A DNA stretch of 64,000 nucleotides. Origin: Acidovorax temperans (GTDB taxonomy: Bacteria; Pseudomonadota; Gammaproteobacteria; Burkholderiales; Burkholderiaceae_C). Shown in pieces: positions 17,130 to 26,204 of the stretch. A program made the position numbers and the translations under genes. The stretch lies in the NCBI RefSeq assembly GCF_006716905.1, contig NZ_VFPV01000001.1:1654269-1718268 (forward strand), given 5' to 3'. The notes beneath the pieces were generated by a model. That model made no database searches, was not told where the DNA came from, and was given only the letters and a program-made list of their open reading frames with translations. Position 1 is the first letter of the stretch; the number at the start of each line of letters is the position of its first letter.

Positions 17130-17813
17130 ATGAACACTGAATCCACCACCCCGCAGGCAGCCACCACCGCCCACCGTTACGCGGTGTACTTCGCCCCCAG
17201 CCCCGGCACCCTGGGCTGGCTGGCCGGCAGCCATTGGCTCGGGCGCTGTGCGGCACAACTGCGGCCCCTGCCGCAACTGAACATCCACGGCGTGGCCCCT
17301 GCCGACCTGCAGCGCCTGACGGCAGCGCCGCGACGCCATGGCTGGCATGCCACGCTGAAGGCACCCTTCGCCCTTGCACCGGGCACCGACTGGCTCACGC
17401 TGCACCACGCCGTGCAGCAGGTAGCGCGCAGCCTGACGCCTTTCACCATGCCCCCCATGCAGGTGCAGCGCATCGACGACTTCCTGGCGCTGGTGCCCAT
17501 GCCATCGCACCCAGCCAACGCAGCCCTCAACGCGGCAGCGGCCGCTTGCGTCACGCAACTGCAGCCGCTCGCGGCGCCACCGTCTGGCGATGAGCTGGCC
17601 CAGCGCCGCGCAGCAGAGGAGTTCCGCTTTCACATGCCGCTCACGGGGCCGTTGTCGCTGGTCGATGACAACACACAGGCCCTGGTGCTGGACGCAGCGC
17701 AGCAGTTCTTCTCGGACCTGCCCACACTCCAGTTCAACCAGCTGGCCTTGTTCGCCGAACCCACGCCTGGCGCAGACTTCGTGCTGCTCGACCACCTGGA
17801 GCTGGGTTCGTGA
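17130..17813 (+). CDS. DUF1045 protein, 2H phosphoesterase-like
   Basis: 227 residues from the ATG at 17130. It carries the two histidine motifs of the 2H phosphoesterase fold, HATLKAPF (His about 73) and FHMPLTG (His about 172), and the opening RYAVYFAPSPG...WLG typical of DUF1045. Relatives sit in phosphonate operons, but no phn genes are present here, so the substrate (a cyclic phosphate or phosphonate-related compound) is unknown. It lies 89 bp after the Lrp gene, with arsC 152 bp downstream. Confidence 0.75.
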   Translation: MNTESTTPQAATTAHRYAVYFAPSPGTLGWLAGSHWLGRCAAQLRPLPQLNIHGVAPADLQRLTAAPRRHGWHATLKAPFALAPGTDWLTLHHAVQQVARSLTPFTMPPMQVQRIDDFLALVPMPSHPANAALNAAAAACVTQLQPLAAPPSGDELAQRRAAEEFRFHMPLTGPLSLVDDNTQALVLDAAQQFFSDLPTLQFNQLALFAEPTPGADFVLLDHLELGS

Positions 17814-17965
17814 GCACGCGCTTGGCCCAGGGCCCGGGCCTCTGACGGCGCGCGACGCCGCTGCGCTGAATGCCGCAGGGCAATCAGCAATGGTTGGCCA
17901 TCTGGCAGCAGGCACCAGTGGCACACTTCTGCCCCGGCCTGCCCCTCAGAACCAGCTCCAACACC

Positions 17966-18388
17966 ATGTCTGACATCACGATTTATCACAACCCCAAGTG
18001 CGGCACCTCGCGCAACACCCTGGCCATGATCCGCAACAGCGGCGCGGAGCCCCTGGTCATCGAATACCTCAAGACTCCCCCTGATCGCGCCACGCTGCAG
18101 GCGCTGATCGCTGCCACGGGCCAACCCGTCATCAACGCCGTGCGCACCAAGGAAGCCCTGTTCACCGAACTGCGGCTGGACGCGCCGGGCGTGACCGATG
18201 CGCAGCTGATCGACGCCATGCTGGCGCACCCCATCCTCATCAACCGGCCCATCGTCGTCACCCCGCTGGGCACGCGGCTGTGCCGCCCTTCTGAGCTGGT
18301 GCTGGACATCCTGCCCACCCCGCAACAGGGCGCGTTCACCAAAGAAGATGGTGAGGTGGTGGTCAACGCACAGGGCCAGCGGGCCTGA
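17966..18388 (+). CDS. arsC: Arsenate reductase, glutaredoxin-dependent ArsC type
   Basis: 140 residues. The catalytic Cys12 lies in YHNPKCGTSRNTL. The three family arginines are in AVRTKE (about 60), LINRPIVVT (about 94) and GTRLCRPSE (about 107). The cytoplasmic enzyme reduces arsenate to arsenite using glutathione and glutaredoxin. No arsB or arsR is adjacent, so it may be the housekeeping YffB-like branch, although the ArsC arginines are present. The stop codon directly abuts the stop of the convergent tag gene. Confidence 0.85.
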   Translation: MSDITIYHNPKCGTSRNTLAMIRNSGAEPLVIEYLKTPPDRATLQALIAATGQPVINAVRTKEALFTELRLDAPGVTDAQLIDAMLAHPILINRPIVVTPLGTRLCRPSELVLDILPTPQQGAFTKEDGEVVVNAQGQRA

Positions 18389-19057
18389 TCAACCGCGCGG
18401 CACGACAAAGGCGGCGCGCGCCTGCAACGCTTTGGCACGGGCGTGGCAGCCTTCCAGATGGTCGTTGACCAGGCCCATGGCCTGCATGAAGGCATACACC
18501 GTGGTGGGGCCCACAAAGCTCCAGCCGCGCTTTTTCAGGTCTTTGGACAAGGCCACTGAAGCAGCGGTGGACGTGAGCGTGCGCGCGGCTTCAAGCGTCA
18601 GCACGGCGGGCCGGTCCGCCGCGCCGGGCTCGTACTGCCACACGTAGCGGGCCAGCGAGCCAAACTCGCGGCGCAGCTCCAGCACGCGGCGGGCGTTGTG
18701 GATGGTGGACTCGATCTTGCCCCGGTGGCGCACGATGGCGGCGTCCTGCACCAGCCGCTCCACATCGGCCTGGTCGAAGGCGGCCACCTGCTCGGCGTCG
18801 AACTGGGCAAACGCGGAGCGAAAGCCCTCGCGCTTGTTCAGAATGGTCAGCCAGCTCAGGCCCGACTGAAAGCCCTCCAGGCAGATCTTTTCAAACAGAC
18901 GCCGGTCATCCGCAACCGGGAAGCCCCACTCGTGGTCGTGGTAGTGGCGGTACAGCGGGCTGGCCTTGCACCAGGCGCAGCGCGGGCAGGCTTCGTCATC
19001 CGCAAAAAGGCCCTCGGGCAAGGGGGCCGCGCTGTCGGGTGAAAGGGCTTCGTTCAT
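18389..19057 (-). CDS. tag: DNA-3-methyladenine glycosylase I
   Basis: 222 residues, against about 187 in E. coli, with an extra N-terminal segment. The zinc-binding snap is visible: Cys in PRCAWC (about 24-30), His in RHYHDHEWG and the C-terminal NDHLEGC. Core motifs are WGFPVADDRRLFEKICLEGFQSGLSW and KRGWSFVGPTTVYAFMQAMG. It excises 3-methyladenine from alkylated DNA. It converges with arsC with zero bases between stop codons. Confidence 0.92.
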   Translation of the reverse strand: MNEALSPDSAAPLPEGLFADDEACPRCAWCKASPLYRHYHDHEWGFPVADDRRLFEKICLEGFQSGLSWLTILNKREGFRSAFAQFDAEQVAAFDQADVERLVQDAAIVRHRGKIESTIHNARRVLELRREFGSLARYVWQYEPGAADRPAVLTLEAARTLTSTAASVALSKDLKKRGWSFVGPTTVYAFMQAMGLVNDHLEGCHARAKALQARAAFVVPRG

Positions 19058-19131
19058 GCGGCCATTCTAGGAAGGGGCCACGCCAGGCTGCTGACACGGC
19101 TACGATGCGAATCCCCCTGTTTTCCCACCCC

Positions 19132-20328
19132 ATGCGCCCGCACGCCTCCACCCCCATCACCGCACTGCGCCCACCGGCACGGTGGGCTTTGCTGATCGCG
19201 TGGCTGGGCAGCCTCGCGCTGTTGGGTGGCTGCACCTCCATGCGCAGCACGGTGGGGTATTACTGGCAGTCCATCCACGGCCACGCACAGCTCATGCAGG
19301 CCGCCCGGCCGCTGGACGAGTGGATTGCCCAACCCGACACCCCACCCGCCCTGCGCACGCGCCTGCAGCTGGCCCAGCGCGCCCGCGCCTTTGCGGTGGC
19401 CGAACTGCACCGGCCCGACAACGCCAGCTACCGCCGCTATGCCGATCTGAAGCGCCCCGCCGCCGTGTGGAACGTAGTGGCCGCGCCGCCGGATGCGCTC
19501 ACGCTGCACACCTGGTGCTTTCCGGTGACGGGCTGCATTGGCTACCGGGGCTACTTTGACCAGGCCGACGCGCAGGCCGAAGCGGACCAACTGTCCGCCC
19601 AGGGGCTGGAGGTGGACGTGTACGGCGTGCCCGCCTACTCCACGCTGGGCTACATGAACTGGGCCGGGGGCGACCCGCTGCTGAGCACCTTCGTGGGCTG
19701 GCCCGAGGGCGACTTTGTGCGCCTGCTGTTCCACGAACTGGCGCACCAGGTGGTGTACGCCCAGGGCGATACGGTGTTCAACGAATCGTTTGCCACGGCG
19801 GTAGAGCGCCTGGGCAGCGCCCGCTGGATGGCCGAGCACAGCACCCCTGAGGCCCGCGCCGCCCTGGCCGCCAGCGAGCAGCGCCGCGCCCAGTGGCGCG
19901 CCCTGACCCGCGCCACCCGCGCCGAGTTGCAAGCCATTTATGAACAAAATCAGGCCGCAGCGCTTGATACACAAGCGCTAGCAGCTATCAAATCAGAAGC
20001 AATGCAGCGTTTTCGGGCCAGCTATGACCAGCTTCGCACGCAGTGGCTGGCGGCCATGCCCGGCAATACGCCCCACACCCAGCTGGCGGGCTACGACCGC
20101 TGGGTGGCCATGGCCAACAACGCAAGTTTTGCCGCCCAGGCGGCATACGACGAACTGGTGCCCGCGTTTGAAGCACTGTTCGAACGCGAGGGCCGCGACT
20201 GGCCCCGGTTTTATGATGCCGTGCGACAACTCACCCAACTGCCCCAGCCCGAGCGCCACGCCGCGCTGCGGGCACTGGCCACGAACGCTCAGCCTCTGAC
20301 CCCATCCAAGGAGAAACCCGGTGTCTGA
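19132..20328 (+). CDS. Putative lipoprotein aminopeptidase (DUF2265/Aminopep family)
   Basis: 398 residues from the ATG at 19132; an ATG at 19105 is also possible. The signal has a lipobox (LLGGC, Cys about 34). The family core SMRSTVGYYWQSIHGHAQLM, GYRGYFDQADAQA, YSTLGYMNWAGGDPLLSTF and the zinc motif HELAHQVVYAQGD with downstream NESFATAVE mark the Aminopep (PF10023) family. It is anchored in the periplasm or outer membrane. An AGCGCTT palindromic repeat lies inside the frame at 19936-19993 and encodes about 19 residues around QAAALDTQALAAIKS without breaking translation. The next gene overlaps the 3' end by 8 bp. Confidence 0.85.
   Translation: MRPHASTPITALRPPARWALLIAWLGSLALLGGCTSMRSTVGYYWQSIHGHAQLMQAARPLDEWIAQPDTPPALRTRLQLAQRARAFAVAELHRPDNASYRRYADLKRPAAVWNVVAAPPDALTLHTWCFPVTGCIGYRGYFDQADAQAEADQLSAQGLEVDVYGVPAYSTLGYMNWAGGDPLLSTFVGWPEGDFVRLLFHELAHQVVYAQGDTVFNESFATAVERLGSARWMAEHSTPEARAALAASEQRRAQWRALTRATRAELQAIYEQNQAAALDTQALAAIKSEAMQRFRASYDQLRTQWLAAMPGNTPHTQLAGYDRWVAMANNASFAAQAAYDELVPAFEALFEREGRDWPRFYDAVRQLTQLPQPERHAALRALATNAQPLTPSKEKPGV
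19936..19993 (+). repeat. AGCGCTT palindrome inside the aminopeptidase coding sequence
   Basis: AGCGCTTG (19959-19966) and CAAGCGCT (19972-19979), followed by AGCAGCTATCAAATCAGAAGC, match the intergenic palindrome family in block order. It remains in frame and codes for an Ala/Gln-rich linker. Confidence 0.7.
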
Positions 20329-20632
20329 CCTTCACATCCAACGCGACCACCACCTGGGCCTGCCCCGCGCCCGCGAAGTGGCGCGTGCCTGGGCCCGCAA
20401 GGCCGAGGAAAAATTCGACATGGAATGCACCTACGAAGAAGGCGACACGCAGGACACCCTGAGCTTTACCCGCGCAGGCGTCACCGGCACCCTGCTGGTG
20501 GACGCACAGCAATTCGACATGACGGCCAAGCTCGGCTTCCTGTTCAGTGCCTTCAAGGATCGCATCGAAACAGAAATCAGCGGTCAGCTCGACGAGCTGC
20601 TGGGCACGCCCAGCACCACTTCGGTGGCCTGA
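20321..20632 (+). CDS. Polyhydroxyalkanoic acid system protein (PHA_gran_rgn family)
   Basis: 103 residues starting at GTG 20321 with AAGGAG ten bases upstream, overlapping the aminopeptidase stop by 8 bp, so the two are probably translated together. The sequence LPRAREVARAWARKAEEKFDMEC, DTLSFTRAGVTGTLLVD and a C-terminal FSAFKDRIETEISGQLDELL matches the small PHA-granule-associated family. The role is thought to be in polyester granule metabolism, but the mechanism is not established. Confidence 0.82.
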   Translation: MSDLHIQRDHHLGLPRAREVARAWARKAEEKFDMECTYEEGDTQDTLSFTRAGVTGTLLVDAQQFDMTAKLGFLFSAFKDRIETEISGQLDELLGTPSTTSVA

Positions 20633-20642
20633 CGTGCCTGCC

Positions 20643-21566
20643 ATGGCCCCCAGCATTCTCATCAGCGAAGTCGGCCCGCGTGACGGGCTGCAGTCCATCG
20701 CCACCACCATGCCCACCGTGCACAAGCTGCGCTGGGTGGATGCGCTGGTGGCCGCTGGCTTGCGCGAGATCGAGGTCGGCTCTTTCGTGCCCGCCAAACT
20801 GCTGCCGCAAATGGCCGATGTGGCCGAGGTGGTGCGCCACGCCGTGGCCCGGCACCCGCACATCACCGTGATGGCGCTGGCCCCCAACCTGCGTGGGGCC
20901 GAGGCCGCCCTGCAGGCCGGGGTGCGGAAAGTGACGCTGCCCGTATCGGCCAGCGAAGCACATTCGCTGGCGAATGTGCGCAAAACACCCGCCGCCATGG
21001 TGCAAGAGCTGCAGGCCGTGGTGCAACTGCGCGCTGCCACCGCACCGCATGCGCTGATTGAAGTGGGCCTATCGACCGCCTTTGGCTGCACGCTGCAAGG
21101 TGCGGTACCCGAGGACGAGGTGATCCGCCTGGCCGTGCAATGCGCCGAAGCGGGTGTGGACGAGGTGGGCCTGTCGGACACCACCGGCATGGCCAACCCG
21201 GCCCAGGTGCGCCGCCTGTTCACCCGCCTGCGCGCCGAGCTGGGCACCAAAGCAGGCGCAGCCCACATGCACAACACGCGCGGCCTGGGCCTGGCCAACT
21301 GCCTGGCCGCCTACGACGTGGGTGTGCGCACGTTCGACGCATCGCAGGGCGGGCTGGGCGGCTGCCCCTACGCGCCCGGAGCCTCGGGCAACGTCGTCAC
21401 CGAAGACCTGGTCTTCATGTTCGAAGCGATGGGCATCGCCACCGGCGTGGACTACAACCTGCTGATGTCTGCGCGTGAAGCGCTGCAAGCGGGCCTGCCT
21501 GACGAGCCCCTGTACGGCATGACTCCCTTAGCCGGGCTGCCCAAGGGCTGGCAGCCCGCCGCCTGA
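20643..21566 (+). CDS. Hydroxymethylglutaryl-CoA lyase family protein
   Basis: 307 residues, a TIM-barrel HMGL-like enzyme. SEVGPRDGLQS at the N-terminus provides the metal Asp, VGLSDTTGMANP and HMHNTRGLGLANC the metal His residues. The glycine-rich signature DASQGGLGGCPYAPGASGN, with the catalytic-type Cys, is that of HMG-CoA lyase. It probably cleaves HMG-CoA or a related 3-hydroxyacyl-CoA in leucine or acyl catabolism. It starts 10 bp after the PHA gene, so the three genes form a tight run. Confidence 0.88.
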   Translation: MAPSILISEVGPRDGLQSIATTMPTVHKLRWVDALVAAGLREIEVGSFVPAKLLPQMADVAEVVRHAVARHPHITVMALAPNLRGAEAALQAGVRKVTLPVSASEAHSLANVRKTPAAMVQELQAVVQLRAATAPHALIEVGLSTAFGCTLQGAVPEDEVIRLAVQCAEAGVDEVGLSDTTGMANPAQVRRLFTRLRAELGTKAGAAHMHNTRGLGLANCLAAYDVGVRTFDASQGGLGGCPYAPGASGNVVTEDLVFMFEAMGIATGVDYNLLMSAREALQAGLPDEPLYGMTPLAGLPKGWQPAA

Positions 21567-21595
21567 CCCAGCCAAGCCCTGACGGAGACCGCCTT

Positions 21596-23332
21596 TTGGG
21601 CACACCCGCCCTGCCCCCGCACCGCCTGTACTACCTGCACAACTTTGTGCGTGCGCTCGACTGGCTGCGCACACGCTATGCCGACGTGCTGGGCGCGCCG
21701 GAGCAGGACTTCATCTCCCGCTTTGCGCAACTGCCCGAACCCGCCCAAGCGCTGCTGGTGCGGCTGGTGATGCGACGCGGCCCGTGGTTTCGTGCGGGCA
21801 AGCTGGCGTATGAGGAGATTGGCGACATCCACACCGCCGCCGCGCCGCTGCTGGCCCTGGGCTGGCTGGATGCCGCAGCCCCCATGGCGCTGGCCGAGCT
21901 GTTTGCACTGCACACCCACCGCGAGGTAGCGGCCCTGTTTGCCACCCCCGGCCCGCACCCAGCCCTGCCCAAATCGCAGACCAAGGCTGCGCTGCTGCAA
22001 ACCCTGCAGCCGCACCACGCCGCCGCCCAGCCGTATCGACAATGGCACCCGGCAAGCACCGAGTCCGTGTGGCGCGTGGCACAAGAGGTGACGGCGCTGT
22101 GCACCCGGCTGCGGCTCATGTTCTTTGGCAACCTGCACCAAAGCTGGTCGGAATTCGTGCTGGCCGACCTGGGGCTGTTCCAGTACGAGGTGGTGCCGTT
22201 TGATGCGCAATCGCGGGCGTTTCAATGCCGCGCCGATGTGGATCACTACCTTGCGCTGCACGCCCTGCGCCAGGCGCTGGACGATGGCGCAGAACGCGCG
22301 CCTCTTCTGGCCGCCGCAGTGCAAGCCACCAGCCCCAACCCCTGGCTGGAACGGCGCCGCGCCAAACTGCTGATGCGCCTGGGCCAGGCCTGCGAAAAGG
22401 CGGCCGACTGGCCACTGGCCGAGCAGGCCTATGCCCACAGCCAGCACCCCGGCGCGCGGCACCGCCGCATCCGCGTGCACGAGCACATGGCCCGCCATGC
22501 AGATGCTTTGGCCCTGGCCCTGCAGGCCCAGGCTGCCCCCGAAAGCGATGAGGAAAGCCAGCGCCTGGCGCGCATGCTGCCGCGCCTGCACAGCGCTGCC
22601 GGGGTACAGGCGGGCGCCGTGGCGCGCCCCAAAAAGCCTGCCCGCCAAGCGGTTGCACAGCAGGCCCCCCAGACGCTCACCCTGCCCCGCCCAGACCCCG
22701 CAACTTCGGTGGAATGGGCGCTGCGCCAACACTGGCACACCGACGAAGCGCCCGTGTTCTACACCGAGAACGCGCTCATCAACAGCCTGTTCGGGCTGCT
22801 GTGCTGGCCCGCCGTGTTCGCGCCACTTCCGGGGGCGTTCTTCCACCCCTTCCAGGGTGCGCCCGCCGACTTGAATGCGCCCGACTTTGTGGAGCGCCGC
22901 GCAGCCCTCTTTGCGGAATGCCTGCTCGCGCTGGAGGATGGACGCTACCGCGCTCTCATCCGGGAGCGGTTTGCCACCAAGCAAGGACGGCAGTCTCCCC
23001 ATGTGTTCTGGGGGGTGCTAAGCGAACCGCTGCTCGAACTGGCCCTGCACTGTATTCCCGCCGCGCACCTGCGCCTTTTTTTTGAGCGCCTGCTGCAAGC
23101 CCCGGTGGCCCACCGCAGCGGCCTGCCAGATTTGGTGCGGTTCTGGCCCACACGCCCCGCCGAGCAGCGCTACGAACTGGTCGAAGTCAAAGGCCCGGGC
23201 GACAAGCTGCAAGACAACCAGATCCGCTGGCTGCAGTATTGCCACACCCACGGCCTGCCCGCCAGCGTGTGCCATGTGCGCTGGCTGGATGCGCCTGGCA
23301 TGGAGCCCCTCATGGGCGCGACGGGCACATGA
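21596..23332 (+). CDS. VRR-NUC domain structure-specific nuclease, FAN1-like
   Basis: 578 residues with a TTG start at 21596 preceded by CGGAGA at normal spacing; no ATG or GTG is better placed. The C-terminal VRR-NUC domain (about 510-570) shows SGLPDLVRFW, ELVEVKGPGDKLQDNQIRWL and CHVRW, i.e. the PD-(D/E)xK active site. The N-terminal part (RLYYLHNFVRALDWL, RYADVLGAPEQDFI) and helical middle match bacterial FAN1 homologues. FAN1 enzymes cut 5' flaps and interstrand crosslinks. Its stop overlaps the ATG of the helicase (ATGA), indicating coupled translation and a joint role in DNA repair. Confidence 0.85.
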   Translation: MGTPALPPHRLYYLHNFVRALDWLRTRYADVLGAPEQDFISRFAQLPEPAQALLVRLVMRRGPWFRAGKLAYEEIGDIHTAAAPLLALGWLDAAAPMALAELFALHTHREVAALFATPGPHPALPKSQTKAALLQTLQPHHAAAQPYRQWHPASTESVWRVAQEVTALCTRLRLMFFGNLHQSWSEFVLADLGLFQYEVVPFDAQSRAFQCRADVDHYLALHALRQALDDGAERAPLLAAAVQATSPNPWLERRRAKLLMRLGQACEKAADWPLAEQAYAHSQHPGARHRRIRVHEHMARHADALALALQAQAAPESDEESQRLARMLPRLHSAAGVQAGAVARPKKPARQAVAQQAPQTLTLPRPDPATSVEWALRQHWHTDEAPVFYTENALINSLFGLLCWPAVFAPLPGAFFHPFQGAPADLNAPDFVERRAALFAECLLALEDGRYRALIRERFATKQGRQSPHVFWGVLSEPLLELALHCIPAAHLRLFFERLLQAPVAHRSGLPDLVRFWPTRPAEQRYELVEVKGPGDKLQDNQIRWLQYCHTHGLPASVCHVRWLDAPGMEPLMGATGT

Positions 23333-25707
23333 CCACACCCCTTCCAACCGCGGCCCCGCTGACAGTGTCGGTGCGTGCCCTGTGCGCCTTCACGGCCCGC
23401 ACGGGTGATCTGGACCTGCGCTTCACTCCCGCGCCCAGCGCGCTGGAGGGCATGGAAAGCCACCGCCTGGTGCAGGGCCGCCGGGGCGATGGCTATGAGG
23501 CCGAGGTGCCTCTGAGCGGGCTGTTCCAGCAGCTCACGGTGCGCGGGCGGGCCGACGGGTTTGACGCCAATCGCCAGCAGCTCGAAGAGATCAAGGCCTA
23601 CCGGGGCCAGCTCGACGGCGTACGCCCCCACCAGCGCGCCCTGCACTGGGCCCAGGCCCGCGTGTACGGCCACCTGCTGTGCCAGACCCGGGGACTGGAG
23701 CGCCTGCAGGTGGCTCTGGTCTATGTGCAAACCGGCACGGGGCAAGAGACCGAGCTGGTCGAAACCCACACTGCCGCCGACCTGCAAGCGCACTTTGAGG
23801 CGCTGTGCGCGCGCTACCTGGCCTGGGCCCACAGCGAGCAGCAGCACCGCCAAGCCCGCGATGCAGCGCTGGCGGCGCTGACCTTTCCGCACGGCAGCTT
23901 TCGCGCGGGGCAGCGCGAGCTGGCCGTGGCGGTGTACCGCAATGTGGGGCCTGGCCACCGGGACGACAAGGATGGCAACGATAGCGGTGATGGCGGCGGT
24001 CGCTGCCTGCTAGCGCAGGCCCCCACGGGCATTGGCAAGACGCTGGGAACGCTGTTTCCGCTGCTGCAGGCCAGCGCACGCAAGGGGCTGGACAAACTGT
24101 TCTTCCTGACCGCGAAGGGCACCGGCCATGCGCTGGCCCTCGATGCATTGGCCCGTGTGCACGAGCAACTGCGCACATCCTCCCCCATCCCGCCCCTGCG
24201 CGTGTTGGACGTGCTGGCCCGCGACAAGGTCTGCGAGCACCCCGACAAGGCCTGCCACGGCGAATCCTGCCCGCTGGCACAGGGCTTTTACGACCGGCTG
24301 CCTGCTGCGCGCCATGCCTTGGCCCAGCACACCAGCCTGTGGGATGGCCCCGCCGTGCGCACCACGGCGCTGGCGCATGGCATCTGCCCCTATTACCTGG
24401 CGCAAGAAATGGCGCACTGGTGCGATGTGGCGGTGGCCGACTACCACTACTTCTACGACAGCGCCGCCATGCTGTATGCCCTGACGGTGGCGCACGGCTG
24501 GAAGGTGGGCGTGCTGGTGGACGAGGCCCACAACCTGCCCGACCGCGCCCGCCGCATGTACACCGCCGAGCTGCACCAAGGCACGCTGACTGATGCCCGA
24601 GCTACCGCCACCGGAGCCGTGCGCAAGGCGCTGGACGCGCTGCAGCGGCAGTGGAACGCCATCCACCGCGATCAGGTCGATGCGTACTGCGCGCACCCTG
24701 CCTTGCCCGAGGCCTTTGTGCAGGCGCTCCAGCGCGCCATTGGCGCGGTGGCCGAGGCGCAGACCGATGCGCCCCTGCTGCCCGGCGACCCGGTGCTGGC
24801 GCTGTACCTGGACGCGCTGCACTTTGCTGCCATGGTAGAGCAGTTCGGCAGCCACGCGCTGCTGGACGTGACGCTGGACCCGCCGCGCTACGGGCGCCGG
24901 GGTCGATCCAGCACGCTGTGCATTCGCAACGTGGTGCCCGCCCCGCACCTGGCGGCGCGCCACGCGGCGGCGCACAGCAGCGTGCTGTTCTCCGGCACGC
25001 TCACACCGCCAGCGTTTTACCGCGACCTGCTGGGTCTGCCGCCCGAAACGGGCTGGGTGGATGTGGAATCGCCCTTTCACAGCGGGCAGCTGGCGGTGCA
25101 CACGGTGGGGCACTTGTCCACCCGCTTTACCGACCGCGCGCAGTCGCTGGGCCCCATCGCCCACCTGATGGCCGAGCAGTTTGCGCGCCTGCCGGGCAAC
25201 TATCTTTGCTTTGCCAGCAGCTTTGAGTACCTGCAGCGCATTGCGGCGCAGCTGCAGCAGGCCCACCCCGAGGTGCCCCAGTGGCAGCAAACGGCAGGCA
25301 TGGACGACGCGGCCCGCCAGGCGTTTCTCGACCGCTTTCAGGAGGGCGGCCAGGGCATTGGCTTTGCCGTGCTGGGCGGGGCGTTTTCAGAAGGGGTGGA
25401 CTTGCCCGGCCACCGGCTCATTGGGGCCTTCATCGCCACGCTGGGGCTGCCGCAGGTCAACCCGGTGAACGAAGAAATGCGCCGCGCGATGGACCGGCAC
25501 TTTGGCGCGGGCAAGGGGTATGACTACACCTACCTCTTCCCGGGCCTGCGCAAGGTGGTGCAGGCGGCGGGCCGGGTGATCCGCACCGAGCAGGACCAAG
25601 GCGTGGTGTTCCTGATCGACGACCGCTACCGGCGCGCCGCAGTGCGAGCCCTGCTGCCCGAATGGTGGGCGCTGGATGGCGCACCGCCGCGCCCGCCCAG
25701 CCGGTGA
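23329..25707 (+). CDS. XPD/DinG-like Fe-S helicase with N-terminal PD-(D/E)xK-like domain
   Basis: 792 residues. The N-terminus (1-130) has a nuclease-like pattern GRADGFDANRQQLEEIKAYRG (Asp, then Glu-x-Lys), as in Cas4/RecB-type domains. Superfamily 2 helicase motifs follow: Walker A QAPTGIGKT (about 230), DEAH in VLVDEAHNLPDRAR (about 397) and motif VI QAAGRVIRTEQ near the C-terminus. Four cysteines between Walker A and DEAH (CEHPDKACHGESC and HGICPYY) match the XPD/DinG iron-sulfur cluster. It is a predicted 5'-3' DNA helicase with nuclease potential, coupled to the FAN1-like gene. The ligand residues of the nuclease domain need structural confirmation. Confidence 0.85.
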   Translation: MTTPLPTAAPLTVSVRALCAFTARTGDLDLRFTPAPSALEGMESHRLVQGRRGDGYEAEVPLSGLFQQLTVRGRADGFDANRQQLEEIKAYRGQLDGVRPHQRALHWAQARVYGHLLCQTRGLERLQVALVYVQTGTGQETELVETHTAADLQAHFEALCARYLAWAHSEQQHRQARDAALAALTFPHGSFRAGQRELAVAVYRNVGPGHRDDKDGNDSGDGGGRCLLAQAPTGIGKTLGTLFPLLQASARKGLDKLFFLTAKGTGHALALDALARVHEQLRTSSPIPPLRVLDVLARDKVCEHPDKACHGESCPLAQGFYDRLPAARHALAQHTSLWDGPAVRTTALAHGICPYYLAQEMAHWCDVAVADYHYFYDSAAMLYALTVAHGWKVGVLVDEAHNLPDRARRMYTAELHQGTLTDARATATGAVRKALDALQRQWNAIHRDQVDAYCAHPALPEAFVQALQRAIGAVAEAQTDAPLLPGDPVLALYLDALHFAAMVEQFGSHALLDVTLDPPRYGRRGRSSTLCIRNVVPAPHLAARHAAAHSSVLFSGTLTPPAFYRDLLGLPPETGWVDVESPFHSGQLAVHTVGHLSTRFTDRAQSLGPIAHLMAEQFARLPGNYLCFASSFEYLQRIAAQLQQAHPEVPQWQQTAGMDDAARQAFLDRFQEGGQGIGFAVLGGAFSEGVDLPGHRLIGAFIATLGLPQVNPVNEEMRRAMDRHFGAGKGYDYTYLFPGLRKVVQAAGRVIRTEQDQGVVFLIDDRYRRAAVRALLPEWWALDGAPPRPPSR

Positions 25708-25714
25708 AGTGCCC

Positions 25715-25743
25715 CCAAAAACAAAGCGGCCCGCAGGCCGCTT
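25715..25743 (-). terminator. Terminator for the ACBP gene
   Basis: AAGCGGCC (25724-25731) pairs with GGCCGCTT (25736-25743) around a four-base loop. On the minus strand it is followed by TGTTTTTGG, a T-rich tail. It sits between the convergent helicase and ACBP genes. Confidence 0.7.
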
Positions 25744-25784
25744 GAGGGGAAGGCACCACCGAGGTGGCGTCTTGCAAACGATGT

Positions 25785-26039
25785 TCAGCTCAGCTCGGTA
25801 ATCAAGTCGATGTACTGCTGCTTGGCGGCATCGGCTGCGGTGCCCTTGAGCTTTTCCCAGGCGTCCCACTTGGCACGGCCCACCATGTCGGAGAAGCTGG
25901 GTTTTTTCTCGGTGTTGTCGCCCACGGTGGCTTGCTTGTAGAGGGCGTAGATCTTGAGCAGGGTCGCGTTGTCGGGGCGCTCGGACAGGTTCTTGGAATT
26001 GGCGACGGCGGCTTCAAAAGCGGCGTTCAGGTCGGACAT
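25785..26039 (-). CDS. Acyl-CoA-binding protein
   Basis: 84 residues, the usual size. The start MSDLNAAFEAAV at 26039 has GGAG upstream; longer in-frame extensions lack support. Family motifs are LLKIYALYKQATVGD and GRAKWDAWEKLKGTAADAAKQQYIDL, which include the acyl-CoA-binding Tyr, Lys and Trp residues. It is a cytoplasmic carrier of long-chain acyl-CoA. A convergent terminator lies at 25715. Confidence 0.93.
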   Translation of the reverse strand: MSDLNAAFEAAVANSKNLSERPDNATLLKIYALYKQATVGDNTEKKPSFSDMVGRAKWDAWEKLKGTAADAAKQQYIDLITELS

Positions 26040-26204
26040 GCGGTTGTCTCCGTATCGGATGGGGAAAGGATGCAAAAAAGCGCAAAAAATGAGCCGCGCC
26101 ATCTTAGAGCCTCTGCCCGCCACTGCCCAGTGCTGCGGCCGGCGAGCGACGTCCACACGACACTCCCCGGCAGCGCCAGTAACGCATGGGCCTTCACCAA
26201 AATG

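Noticed and set aside
17966..18388. Arsenic resistance island
   Set aside because: Only arsC is present; no arsR, arsB or acr3 nearby, so no resistance operon can be claimed.
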